Source: Tachypleus tridentatus
Taxonomy: Eukaryota > Arthropoda > Merostomata > Xiphosura > Limulidae
Reading direction: 5' to 3'
Length of the DNA: 64,000 nt
Assembly (NCBI RefSeq): GCF_004210375.1
Contig: NW_027467782.1
Span: 35,701,771 to 35,765,770 of the forward strand
The stretch's first letter is position 1, and every line of letters starts with the position of its first letter. The notes under the pieces were generated by a model. That model did no database searches. It was given only the letters and a program-made list of their open reading frames with translations, and had not been told where the DNA came from. The position numbers and the translations under genes are program-made. Below are positions 13,270 to 24,456 of this stretch, piece after piece.

Positions 13270-13391
13270 AATTGCAGAAAGGCTGCTTTGTACCTTGTTT
13301 TGCATTTTACATGGAATCTAACCTTGTGAAAATGTTACAAGGCTTAGCACTGGTTCACAAACACCTTAATCACTGTAGTTCACTTGAAAAA
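13270..13391 (+). pseudogene. ATR: ATR exon, N-terminal HEAT region, frame-broken
   Basis: Borders are CTTTACAG before 13270 and GTAAGAA after 13391. The first part, read from 13271, gives IAERLLCTLFCIL, like human ICEVICSLLFLF. The second part, read in another frame from 13320, gives NLVKMLQGLALVHKHL, like human KELLQLFEDLVYLHRR. Between them about ten residues of the human protein are missing and the frame changes, so an out-of-frame deletion near 13305-13320 is the simplest explanation. Similarity is moderate because each half is short. Confidence 0.6.
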
Positions 13392-13747
13392 GTAAGAATT
13401 CAAACAGTTGTTTCATTAAATATTGTAACATAGACCATGTTCTTCAGTAAGATCTTATAGTAGTGATTTTGTCTTTTTCTGGTTATAATATTTCAACTTT
13501 TGTTTATTCTTAACTGTTCGGTACAGAGTAACTAATGTTTGTGAGATTCAAGCAAAAATTGAAACAGCTTTTCAGTCTAAGAGCTCCATATATTGCTTTC
13601 AATGTATGGACTAATTTTGAAATATATTAAAACTTAAAATGTGATTAGCAACTCAATAAGATAAGGTATTACAATGAAATGTTTCATTTTAAAAGCATCG
13701 TCCAACTGTATAATTTGTACGTGGTTATTCTTTCTTTGCATCTTTAG

Positions 13748-13862
13748 GTTTGTAATGGAGTTACTGGTATTTGACTTACTTCAGTTTACACCAGGAAGTA
13801 AAGAGAAATTGTGGAATATACTATGCAAGCAACTAGAATTAGGAGGAATTGATCTTAAATTG
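13748..13862 (+). pseudogene. ATR: ATR exon, about residues 203-247
   Basis: The exon follows CATCTTTAG and ends before GTATGT. After one leading base it reads MELLVFDLLQF, KEKLWNILCKQLELGG and IDLKL, matching human EVTLLMVLTRII, QELLLWQIGCVLLEYGS and PKIKSL. It ends in phase 0, which fits the next exon. The human exon for residues about 173-202 is not seen in the 356 bp before it, and the phase of its first base does not fit the exon at 13270. Confidence 0.8.
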
Positions 13863-14069
13863 GTATGTATTTAGTTATAAATTGCTTTAATGTACTTAAT
13901 TATAAGTTTATAATGAAATTAAGTACTGATATTTAAAAATTAGTTGTTGATTGTATGACCAGTCACTACACCACTGTGCCAGTAGATTGTGACAACCTTA
14001 ACTGTGAATAATGAAAGTAATCAGGTACTTTGTTGCATTCTTATAATTAGTATGTGTATGTTTTTTTTA

Positions 14070-14172
14070 TAAAAAAGCCACATTGGGCTATCTGTCGAGT
14101 TTACCCATGGGAATCGAACCTCTGATTTTAGCATTGTAAGTCTGTAGATTTATTACTGTACCAGAGTGGAAC
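14070..14172 (-). repeat. tRNA-derived SINE, family 2 (short)
   Basis: On the minus strand the order is A-box-like head, GATTTACAATGCTAAAATCA-like arm, B-box-like GGTTCGATTCC, then ACTCGACAGATAGCCCAATG and a TGGCTTTTTT tail. The + strand copy at 56173-56288 has the same plan. The tRNA part most resembles a tRNA with anticodon TAC (Val), by the TTACAA loop. Confidence 0.75.
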
Positions 14173-14179
14173 TATAATT

Positions 14180-15812
14180 AGTACTGATGAGACTAAAGGT
14201 ATCCATAATTACTTAATTAACCTCTTTGAGTTTGTCACACAAGATGAGGTACCTGTTCTTTGTTTGGGTTTATAAGCTTAAAACAAAGTTTGTGGGTGGA
14301 TACTGTAATAAATAATACAAAAATACTAACTTTTACACAATTTATTTATAATATAACACATTATTACAGCATTAATTATTACCTCAACGAAAGTTTTGTA
14401 TAAACTTTAAAAACTCAATATGTGTATACTTTAGATATGGTATACACTGTGTGATGGTCAGGGTGACCTTGTAGGAAGAAGTAGTGGCATTAGAGATGCT
14501 TACTGTTACCTACTTTCAACACCCCCCTCTGAATGTCCTATTACAATGTTTCATATGATTAATTAATTGACAACCATTGGGCACAGAAGTGGCTTGGAGG
14601 TCAAAATTCAAAGATCATGGTTTGAAGTAGGAAATGGGTATAACTGAAGAAAGGACATTTCACACCAGCATTATGTTGGCTATTGGAGCAGAAGCTTCAG
14701 GCAAGTTTATGTTGTATTGCAATTTTGGCAACCATATTATTTCTTTGAATTCTTCCATAGATAAAGCTAGTGCACTCTCTGAGATATATACACACTGTGT
14801 ATGTGTTGTTCTATTGAAAGTTTAAGTGTTTTTTTTTGTGTATGGATGTGGCACCATATGTGAATGTAGATAATGTTAATTTACATCAAAGATGATAAAT
14901 ACTCAGTAATAGTAATAATGAAGGGGAAGGAATTGTGAACATTCATTAAGTGTCCCTTATTCCAAATTATCATCCCACAAAGTTTGGTTGAGGTTAGCCC
15001 CCCTGCGAGCTAGGAGGTGTAAGATAAGACAAACATAGATTTTTGTCCTTATACAGAGAGAAAATTTTATATTAGATCTGAGTCAATTTTGAATTCAGTT
15101 AATAGCATCTGACTGGCATATCTAGAATATGTAAGTGGCTTATTTAATATTGAGCAAAATATATCCTGCACATGTTTTGAAGATGGGAATTAAAATGATC
15201 TTATTTTTAACCCTTTGGACTGGCTAGTTGATGTTGTGCTGTTGTTGTTTGTTGCCCTCTCCCACTAAAATGTGCAACCTAATTGGATAATATCTATGCT
15301 TGTACTTGAAAAATTATGTAAGTTTGTTTAGTATTTGTGTACTATTTTAGATTATGAATTTTTTTGAAATATAATTGTGAAATGATTTTTAATAGTTTTG
15401 TCACATCTGGTTTTCTTTTTCCCCTGTGTCTTAAATCATGTAAATGTATCCATTAGAGAGATTTTTTTTTGTTAAAGTTTTATTTTGTCTGCATTGTTCC
15501 ATTTATGACATAATCATTTTCTCATCTTCTCATACAGTTTTTCACACATGATTAAATTAGCCATTAAAAATGTGAAAGAAAATAAGACAAATTAATTTGA
15601 TATTATCATTGGTCATAATATTGTGTTTTATATATCAAATGAGCTATACCTAGTTTTAATTTTATCAGTTATTTGTACTTGTCCTTATTTATTGAAGCAG
15701 TTGTATAGTTTCTGAAATAGCATGAAATTGAAGAAAGTAAGAGCACTGACCACAAGATACACAACTTGTATTCTAAACCTGCACTGATACAAGCATTATA
15801 TTACCAGCTTTA
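14180..15812. other. Intron DNA, no gene recognised
   Basis: AT-rich intron of the ATR copy. A TTAACCCTTTGGAC motif at about 15207-15220 looks like the start of a TTAA-flanked element of the kind described at 17252 and 55796, but I could not follow it further. Confidence 0.5.
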
Positions 15813-16300
15813 CAGTACTGTGCAAAAAATGTTAGTCAAACATTAGGTGTCAGGTTACTTTCACAGAACAATAGAAAGTTGGTCACACGTGAAACATCAG
15901 AAGTGTATTAATCTTCATATTCAGTACAAAAGAAACTTGGTGGAAGTGCTAGTTGTCCCATCTTTCATGCATGGTTGTAAAATATTTAATTAAAGTTTCT
16001 TTTAGGATATTGTTCTAAGTGTCTCTAATACACTCCCATAAAGTTTCTTTATATGTAACTTTTGATTTATCTTATTTTGGATCTATCAAATCCCAGCTCT
16101 GCATAGCTGGATTGAGATCAGGGCTCTAGAGGGGGCCATTGCATCATTTGAATGATGCAGCTTCTTTCTTAGCTAAATAATTTTTGCACAGGTTGATGAG
16201 TGTTTTGGTAATAGAATACTTTACTACTAATACGAAAACTGCTAGGTATTGATAACCATGTATGTCCATCCTGAAGAACTGCCATTCTCCACCCAGAGGG
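15813..16300 (-). mobile_element. Tc1-like DNA transposon remnant
   Basis: The left end is a terminal-repeat-like CAGTACTGTGCAAAA preceded by TA, shared with the element at 24457. The interior reads on the minus strand as the C-terminal part of a Tc1 transposase: the codons for SPDLNP (rc of 16100-16135 region) and the preceding AAxWPP-like segment are recognisable. About 330 bp are near-identical in order to 24457-24840. The N-terminal half and the other terminal repeat are missing, and stops break the frame. Confidence 0.75.
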
Positions 16301-16534
16301 TCAATGAATATATTATGTTTATGTTAATAATAAGTTTCATGTTATGTGCACCTCACATTGTAAAATGCTCTGTTGTTACTGATGGATTCCTCTATAATTT
16401 TCTAAGTAAGATAATGTAGTACGTTTGTGTGTTGTTAACAATTACTTGGATTACCTACATAGAACTAAATGTTACTGTGCTATTATTACACTGTTCATGA
16501 CTTAGTACAGTCAAAAACATTTCTTTAGTACCAA

Positions 16535-17251
16535 TGTTCTGGTACATTAGTCTTGTTTTTGTTCTTTAGCTACAGTGGTGTTTATTGATGTTCTGGTACA
16601 TTAGTCTTGTTTCTGTTCCTTACATTAGTCTTGTACAGTGGCATTATTGATGTTCTGGTACATTAGTCTTGTTTCTGTTCCTTAGGTACAGTGGCATTAT
16701 TGATGTTTTGGTACATTAGTCCTGTTTCTGTTCCTTAGGTACAGTGGCATTATTAATGTTCTGGTACATTAGTACTGTTTCTGTTTAGTTAGTATAGTGG
16801 TGTTATTGAGTTTCTGGTATAGTAGTCTTGTTTCTGTTCCTTTATTACAGTGGTGTTATTGATGTTCTGGTACGGTCATCTTGTTTCTGTTCACTTAGTG
16901 CAGTGGTGTTCTGGTATAGTAATCTTGTTTCTGTCCTTTAGGTACAGTGATGTTATTGATATTCTGATATACTATTGTTTCTGTTCCTCTAGAGCAGGGG
17001 TGTTATTAATGTTCTAGTACAATAGTCTTGTTTCTGTTCCTTTAGTATAGTGGTGTTACTGATGTTCTGGTACAGTAGTCATGTTTTTGTTCCATTATTA
17101 CAGTAGTGTTATTGATATTCTGGTATAGTAGACTTGAATTTATTCCTTTATTATAGTGGTGTTTTTGTTTTGTTGGTGTAATGCTCTGGTTTGTATTCCT
17201 TTAGCACAGTAGTTTTGTTGATGTTATAGTACAATTGTCTTATCTTTTCCT
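16535..17251 (+). repeat. Degenerate minisatellite, period about 53 bp (left part)
   Basis: The unit is close to TGTTCTGGTACATTAGTCTT followed by GTTTCTGTTCCTTAGGTACA and GTGGTGTTATTGA. Starts at 16535, 16589, 16651 and 16704 give spacings of 54, 62 and 53, the 62 containing a small internal duplication. Units decay steadily to the right. The array stops exactly at the TTAA of the element at 17252, and weaker copies resume after 18804. Confidence 0.8.
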
Positions 17252-18804
17252 TTAACCCCATCGCACTGGGTGCTGAACATGACACAATGTTTTAGTGTCT
17301 TACCTTGAATATTTTATTAAACAACTTCATGGTTATGGTATGCCAATTAGAATAGCATAAAACCTTTGTTAATAAACCATATTTTAATAACATATAAATA
17401 ATCAGCTCTTAATTTTGCAACGCACTATCTTAAAAAATCCTGAATATTTCCTAGTGTGACACACATGACACATGCTCTCATGGCAGATTTTATCCACCAC
17501 CCATGGAAGAAGTATGAAATTGAATGAAAACTACTTTCTCTAAAATCATCATTGCTCAGATAAACCACATTAAATATAGTCTTCAACATTTTTTTCTACT
17601 GAATAGAAAGTCAGACTCCTGCTGTCACATCCTCTCTTTCAAGTTGTGTTCATAGTTCTCTTTATGCTTAACTGTATGTTACCTATAACTAATAGACAGT
17701 TAAGGTTTTCATTCTATCAAATGATGTATTTCACAATATTTTGTTCTGTATAACCAACGTTCCATTGAGAAATGACTAGCTTGGATTAATTTGTAATGAC
17801 TCTTGTCACAGATCTAGAAAGCTAGTAAATTTTTGAGTGATAAGGAAATTTGTGTAAATTTTGCATGTTATAGTCTATGTTGTTTGTAGCATTATTTAAT
17901 AAAATAAAAATTATAAATTGCGATAATATAAGTAGCATTAAAAGTTATGGTTAACTCTCTTCAACAATCAAGAGAAACAGTGTAGATTGTTCAAGTGTTT
18001 CATTTATTTATTTGTTTATGTTTATTTTTTGTGTATAATTATAAAAGCAACTAAAATGTAAAAAATAAGTAAGGATATTTTTTAAGTTAAGATAAAGTAA
18101 AATCAACAATAAGTATAATTTTTTCACGAGACACTTGAGCTTGTTGTACTAGTTGTAGTAGCTCATGGGTAATGTAATTCGATAGCGTAATGTGAGCTGG
18201 ATGTTTCTTGACTTGATTTTACATCTTATAATGGCTTGACAGTAGTTTGTTGCAGTTTAAATGGTGATAAACCTTAATTATAAATATCAAGTGTTACAAA
18301 CTAAGAGCTACTTAGGATAAATGAATGTAGTTTCTTCTTGCAATATGAAGTCATTCTAGAAAGAAGAAAGTGTAATTCAGGGTTTTTTTAAATTTATTTT
18401 ATTGTTTTTGGTGGTTTCAAGGTCAGTCAAGTTAATCAATCCTGTTTTGAGTTGGGTTAGAAAAATAACATATAAACTATCAAGATTTACTGAAAAAAAT
18501 GTTTGAAATGTATTTATGGAGGTCTTAGGGTTATATACAAAGGAGGTATTTTTAATTTTAACATTAAAATAACTTTTCACACAGATTATTCAAAACAAAT
18601 TATCATAGGGACAAATCTTTATTTTATTTAATTAAATATGATTTTTTGTATGTTAGAGACTTGTAATATTAACTGAAACATTGCCAGATTTTTGAAAATA
18701 TACCACTTTGAAAGTTAGAAGTATTAAATCTAAACAGACTGTAAACAAGCACAAGGTGGTCACATGGTCAGTCATACAGTTCAAGGCTGTGTTGAGAGAG
18801 TTAA
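17252..18804 (+). mobile_element. TTAA-flanked non-autonomous element (piggyBac-like), copy 1
   Basis: The block begins TTAACCCCATCGCACTGGGT and ends GTTGAGAGAGTTAA, so both edges are TTAA, the target site of piggyBac-type transposons, with CCC at the inner left edge. It has no transposase. A second copy lies at 31577-32960 and its 3' part again at 34985-35296 (ending GAGAGGGTTAA). Shared internal motifs include CAGACTCCTGCTGTCACATC, TCTATCAAATGATGTATT, TAACGTGAGCT-like and GACTTGTAATATTAACTGAAA. Copies differ by many substitutions and indels, so they are old. Confidence 0.65.
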
Positions 18805-19540
18805 TACAGTGTTGTTATATATGTTTTTGTACAATGGATTTTTATCTGTTCCTTTATTGCAGTGATCTTTTAGTTATTTTATGTTATCATAACGTTTTGT
18901 TATTCTGGTGTTGTGTTGGGCTTGATGGTTCCCTGAATATATATATATATATACAGTTGTGTTGTCAGTGTGGTAATATTTTTCTCTCTCTCTCTCTTTT
19001 TTTTTTTTGTCATTATCCTGTATACTATTGCATCATGAACAGACAGTATACTAGCTTTATGATGTGCTCTTATTATAATGACTTTGTAGGCATTCTGTTA
19101 CCTTAGATATCTTTTGGCTGTTGTTTCAGCATATTGATCTTGTTAATGCATATTAGTACAGTGAACATATTAACCTGTACACTACAGTTATTCTAGTATA
19201 TTGTTAATTATTGTATCCTTGTTTATGCATTGTCAGTACAATGATCTTTATGTTGCTATATTAGTACAGTGTTCATGTTGATGTTGTGTTACCACAGTTT
19301 TCTTCTGGGAATACTGATACTTCAGGGTACTTGTTGATGATTATTGAGGATGCTTGTTTTTTTACACTGAGGATGGTTTGGTATCTTCTTAACACTATGG
19401 TATGTCCTCTTAGTATGATGTCACATCTATTTAGTACAGTTAAAGTTTTAATAGTACAATAATCTTTTTTGACATTCAGTTATTACAGTGGTTTTGTTGA
19501 TGTAGTAGTTTGTTTCATGGCTGACTGTATATGTAAAAAT
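18805..19540 (+). repeat. Degenerate minisatellite, right part
   Basis: Words such as ACAGTGATCTT, ATGTTGCTATATTAGTACAGTG and TTCTGGTGTTGTGTTG recur at irregular spacing and resemble the units left of the TTAA-flanked element. I read this as the continuation of the 53-bp array. A TA repeat (18936-18952) and a CT repeat (18983-18998) sit inside it. Confidence 0.45.
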
Positions 19541-19808
19541 TAAAACTCCATATTTTTTACAAACACCAGTTTTAATAATCAAAGTATGCTATATTTTCTG
19601 CATAGGTTTTTTTTTTTCCATATAGGATCCACTTCTTGTCATAGGTAATGCTTTGCTTTAAGAATGACTCCCTCTTGTTCCTAACCAGTTTTCTGCTCTT
19701 CTATCAGTTCATGTGGTACCTCTTTGCCCAAATTTTTAACTTTCTGATTGCAGCCAGGTGATGAGAAACAGTTGCACTGGAAACTTCTCAGTCCACTGAA
19801 AGTGCCTG

Positions 19809-20535
19809 AACTGTCATGTGTGGGCTAGCTCATGCAGTAGCACTTAATATGAACTGTCATGTGTGGGCTAGCTTATGCAGTAGCACTTAATATGAACTGT
19901 CATGTGTGGGCTGGCTTATGCAGTAGCACTTAATATGAACTGTCATGTGTGGGCTAGCTTATGCAGTAGCACTTAATATGAACTGTCATGCGTGGGCTAG
20001 CTTATGCAGTAGCACTAAATATGTATGAACTGTCATGTGTGGGCTAGCTTATGCAGTAGCACTTAATATGAACTGTCATGTGTGGGCTAGCTTATGCAGT
20101 AGCATTTAATATGAACTGTCATGCATGGGCTAGCTTATGCAGTAGCACTTAATATGAACTGTCATGTGTGGGCAAGCTTATGCAGTAGCACTTAATATGA
20201 ACTGTCGTGTGGGCAAGCTTATGCAGTAGCACTTAATATGAACTGTCATGTGTGGGCTAGCTTATGCAGTAGCACTTAATATGAACTGTCATGTGTGGGC
20301 TAGCTTATGCAGTAGCACTTAATATGAACTGTCATGTGTGGACTAGCTTATGCAGTAGCACTTAATATGAACTGTCATGAGTGGGCTAGCTTATGCAGTA
20401 GCATTTAATATGAACTGTCATGCGTGGGCTAGCTTATGCAGTAGCACTTAATATGAACTGTCATGTGTGGGCTAGCTTATGCAGTAGCACTTAATATGAA
20501 CTGTCATGTGTGGGCTAGCTTATGCAGTAGCACTT
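19809..20535 (+). repeat. 43-bp satellite, about 17 copies
   Basis: The unit is AACTGTCATGTGTGGGCTAG then CTTATGCAGTAGCACTTAATATG. It is repeated head to tail about 17 times with very few changes (for example GCGTGG for GTGTGG, GGCAAGC for GGCTAGC), one unit with an extra TATG near 20020 and one shortened unit near 20205. Because 43 is not a multiple of three, the open frame at 20463-20708 is a by-product. Confidence 0.95.
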
Positions 20536-21450
20536 ACTGTTTCTTCATTCACAACAGATTGAAACCTTCCTCAGTGTTTATTCTCGAGGTTCCTATTACC
20601 AGAACGAATAGTAGTTTGAGAAGTATTCCCTTGTCCAGTGCCAAATTGATGTTTTTAGCAACCTTGCCTGCATTTTTTTGCCAATTTGAGCTCATATCAA
20701 AAAAGTAGTTTCAGTTCTTTTGAAGAAATCATCTTGTGTAGGGTTCCAAAGAAATACAAAAACAATTATAATACAACTTGACATGACAGGCAAATGTAAA
20801 ACACAGCACTCTCATCAGTATCAAATAGCATACAGTCAAGTTACTGTATTCGGCTTATTCTAATCACAGTCGCTGTTCTACTAAGTGAAAATAAGCCATT
20901 TCATATAAAATGACCTAATAAATGCTCTTCTTAACAATACTTAAATTAGCCAGCTTTGAAAAAATAAAAAGCTTCATTTTCTCTAGTGTAAGTTATAGGA
21001 ATATAGGTTTTTTCATGTGCATTCATTTGATGTTTGTGCTTCAAATTATTTCTACTTAAAACACAAACTTCATTGCCTGTAACTTTAATTGTATTCTTGA
21101 TAAACAACTTTTCGGTAGTTTATATATTCCAGATCAAAAGGTTAATGAAAATATCATAGAAGTCTGTGTTATCAGTAACACATTCAAACAAGAAAAATTC
21201 ATCTTTTTAGATAAATAATTAAAATGAATTAAAGAAATGTCTTAGTGTTTTAATTTTTTTTGTAAGTTTTTTTATGTGTATATCTATACTTCAGTTAGAA
21301 AAATATATCTTTAGCATGCTGAAGCTGGAGGCATATTTTTGTTTTATTTGAATTTGTTTAGAAAGTTTAGTTTCTGTAATGTTTTTTAGGTCTAAAGACT
21401 TGTTATTTTTGTGAGAATGATAACGTAATATGCATTTTGTTTTTTACCAG
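20536..21450. other. Intron DNA, no gene recognised
   Basis: AT-rich sequence between the satellite and the next ATR exon. No reading frame, repeat or terminal inverted repeat that I can support. Confidence 0.5.
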
Positions 21451-21584
21451 GCCACATTAAGTGTGATGCAAAATGTCCTTAGTGCAAGTGGCTAACCAGA
21501 CATTCAAACTACTTTTTGTCAGTTCTTCAGTTGCTTACTTGGATAAGTAAAATTTTGCTGCTCAGAAAAACAATCTAAACACAG
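21451..21584 (+). pseudogene. ATR: ATR exon, about residues 248-287, with two in-frame stops
   Basis: Acceptor TTTTTTACCAG precedes 21451; donor ACAG/GTATAA follows 21584. Phase 0 in from the exon at 13748 and phase 2 out to the exon at 22486 both fit. The frame gives ATLSVMQNVLSASG, a TAA at 21493-21495, PDIQTTFCQFFSCLLG, a TAA at 21544-21546, then VKFCCSEKQSKH. Human has LAISFLTELFQLGG, LPAQPASTFFSSFLELL and KHLVEMD at these places, so homology continues through both stops. This is the clearest disabling change in the gene copy. Confidence 0.8.
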
Positions 21585-22235
21585 GTATAAACACATATCT
21601 TTATATTATAGTATCTAACGTTTTTATTTCATTTGTAATCCAGTTTTATCTGTTAGATAATTCACAATCTTAGTTCTAGGTATTTGTTGCATTTTAAGTT
21701 TATTTTATTAAAGGTTGGAGTTAGATATAAATCATTTTAAAGTTTATTTTATTGCTGATTTCCTTGTTCTTCTTTCTGTTAATTCAAGTAAAAATAATAA
21801 ATGTTGTAAAAAATAAATAACTAAATATTATGTTATTAATTCCAACTGTAATCTGACTTATGAATGACTTACATAATTTAGTTCACATCATTGTAGTTTC
21901 TGCTCATGCAACTGCTGATATAAATAAAGCAAGACAACTACCATGTCAGCCACATCTCACCCAGAATGATGAGCCCTGTTATTGGTGAAAAGCCTCACCA
22001 GCACTGGATATGAGACATTTTGTGTGGTTGACATATTCTTCTTTACTTTCACTCATAACTTCTTAGAATTGTTTATATTAAATTTTTATAATCAAATTGG
22101 AATAACAATAAAATAACATTTACATATTTGATAATACATAAGTCTGACTGATCTCTTTACCAAATAAATTTCAGGTGTAACAAAAATATTTTAGGGTAGT
22201 TTTGGCTAAAGAGATTGTGACAGATTTAAATTTTT

Positions 22236-22354
22236 TTTATGGGCTGCATTTGGCTGCATTTAGAGTGGTTGCTACTTTGGTCTCTGTATTGGGGACTTAC
22301 TAAAGAAACCAAAGTAGCCAATTCTTATGTTCTAGATGTATGCAACCCATAAAA
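22236..22354. mobile_element. Short fold-back element (MITE)
   Basis: Left arm TTTTATGGGCTGCAT...GGTTGCTACTTTGGT (22236-22280) is an imperfect inverted copy of the right arm ACCAAAGTAGCCAATT...ATGCAACCCATAAAA (22308-22354). About 120 bp in all, no coding capacity. It sits 130 bp upstream of the ATR exon at 22486. Confidence 0.75.
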
Positions 22355-22485
22355 GCTTATAAGAATAAGAACAAAAATATTCTGGGAACTTTAAAAAAAA
22401 AAAAAAGTTTCTAGTGTTAAAGCAATTTAATAGTCTTAAAATTTGGATAATAATTGTTTATTTTTTTTCCCTTATTTCTTGAAAG

Positions 22486-22615
22486 CAACATACAGGAATT
22501 AGAAACCCGTCTTAGTTCAGTGTTGGAGAAGACAGTCTGTGTTCTAGGTTATACACCATTGGTATATTCAGTGGATGGAACAATATTGTATTGTTCTACC
22601 ATTCATCTGGTTGAG
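22486..22615 (+). pseudogene. ATR: ATR exon, about residues 288-330
   Basis: The exon follows a long pyrimidine tract and GAAAG, and ends GTTGAG/GTGAGA. With two bases carried from the previous exon it reads NIQELETRLSSVLEKT, then VCVLGYTPLVYSVDG and TILYCSTIHLVE. The first part matches human YEEPLSKLIKTLF well; the rest is weaker. It is open throughout and ends in phase 0. Confidence 0.75.
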
Positions 22616-24456
22616 GTGAGAGCTTCTGGTTAATTTTATCATTGAGCTTTCAATTTATAAATTTTGTGGTGAAAATTGGATCAAGCTTATAGATTGGTAT
22701 CATTTTATTTTTCTGTACATAATTATGATTATTTTAAAGCTTTTAACTAAGATATACAAAAATCTCCACATAGAATATGCTTCATCAAAATCTGGATATC
22801 TTGTAAATATTTTCATATATGATATCTAGTCACTCAGTATATAGTAAGTGCATAATGCTACATGGTTACTGTGTGACCACAGCTGCAATCACTGTGTTGC
22901 TCCCTTTTGCATAATGTAATGGTAATTCCTTAGAACTAACAACTCATAGTCTTGAGGAAAAGTACTCCTTTATCAAAATAAAAAAGGATAGGGAAATTAT
23001 ATTGGCTTCTTTGAGGTCATATGATGGAGGCTTGGCATCTAGATTAATTGGATCAATTTTTACACTTCTGATGAAGAAGGCAATGGCCACCACATAAGGA
23101 AAATAGCTGAAGAGAAATAAGTGTATAAGATAATTCAAATAAAGCTTCTTTATTTTGGCTAGCTTATCATGGTTTTTTTACTATTTTAGCTTTCTAGTAT
23201 AAATTTGTCCAATTACTATGTCAGCACTACCTCATAACGACCTCAGAAGTAATATTTTCACATTAGACATAAACAGTTACATATTTGGCTGTACTTAATC
23301 CTTTCTCAAAGAAACCAAATTCTCTTTCACAGTGGATTGATTGACTAAGAAAGGAATGTTCAAGTAGTCACCTAAAGAACCCCAAGATTCAAGACAAACT
23401 TTTCCACTGCTCCAGAGTTTGTGCATTAGGCACTATTTTCCAAATTTTCAACAATTTTCTTTTTTTCGTGTTCTTGTTTCATAATTATGGCTTCTCAGCT
23501 TCCTTCATAACTGGTTACAGAGCTACCTTATCTGCCACAAACCTCCTTCCTTCCTTTGTTCAAGGACCTCTTCAGCTAATTTTGTCTTCAGTTGTAATAT
23601 CTTTACCCTTGATGCTCCATATACTTTTTTCAGAAGGCCTTATACACATAGCAGGTTTGCTTTTTCCCATCTAATCTGGGGCTGTTCTAATTGCATTGGT
23701 AAATTGGCTTGTGCAGTTGGTCTGAATCTTTACTGTAATGTTCCTGAATAGCTTAACCATATCAGAATAATACTTGTTGTAAACTGCTTTCTGTGCACAT
23801 TACTGAGTTACATTTCAATATTTAATTAAATTGTTTTACTCTCAGTGCATTATAATCACATTATTATTATAAGGTATGCTGCAATTCAAAGTTTTGTATT
23901 ATTTGAGTTTGAATTTCTTTACTTCAAAATAAACCTCTAAAACAATAATTAACAATAGCTTTTGTTGTTATGTGATGCTTCTGTGGTTGTGAATCTCAAC
24001 TTTAACAACTGGTATAGAATGTCTACATTAACATGTTGATTTTCAAAGTACACTTACACAGGTTGCTTATGAGTAATTTGATTACATTCCAAAAACTTGT
24101 CCTGGAGGAAAGTATTATAAAAATGTTCTTAGTTCAAGATAAGCCATGCTCACTTACAAATTAGAAGCTCTATTGCTAAGTGACAGTTTTAACTTGTATG
24201 GTATCCTTATAACCAATAGGAAGAGCAGGTTTGCAGAATCTTTAATGTAAATTATCTTCTATTTAGAACAATGTAAATATTGACTGTATATCAAACATGC
24301 TATTGGTGTCAACATTCTTTATATTCACTATGACAAAAACCTATACACAGATAGTATGGGACTTTTTCTTCATCTGTTCTGTGCATAGGTTTTTTTCACA
24401 GTGAATACAAAGCATGTTGGCACCAACAGTATGTTTGATACTTTCACAATCATATA
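22616..24456. other. Intron DNA, no gene recognised
   Basis: I found no coding similarity or named repeat here. The open frame at 23468-23674 has no recognisable domain. Confidence 0.5.

Noticed and set aside
13137-13433. A 98-residue gene starting at 13137
   Set aside because: The frame only partly covers the ATR exon and includes intron on both sides. Splice borders explain the conserved part better.
19809-20708. Protein-coding gene in the 43-bp repeat (frame 20463-20708)
   Set aside because: The period is not a multiple of three, so the frame only exists at the array edge. There is no domain.
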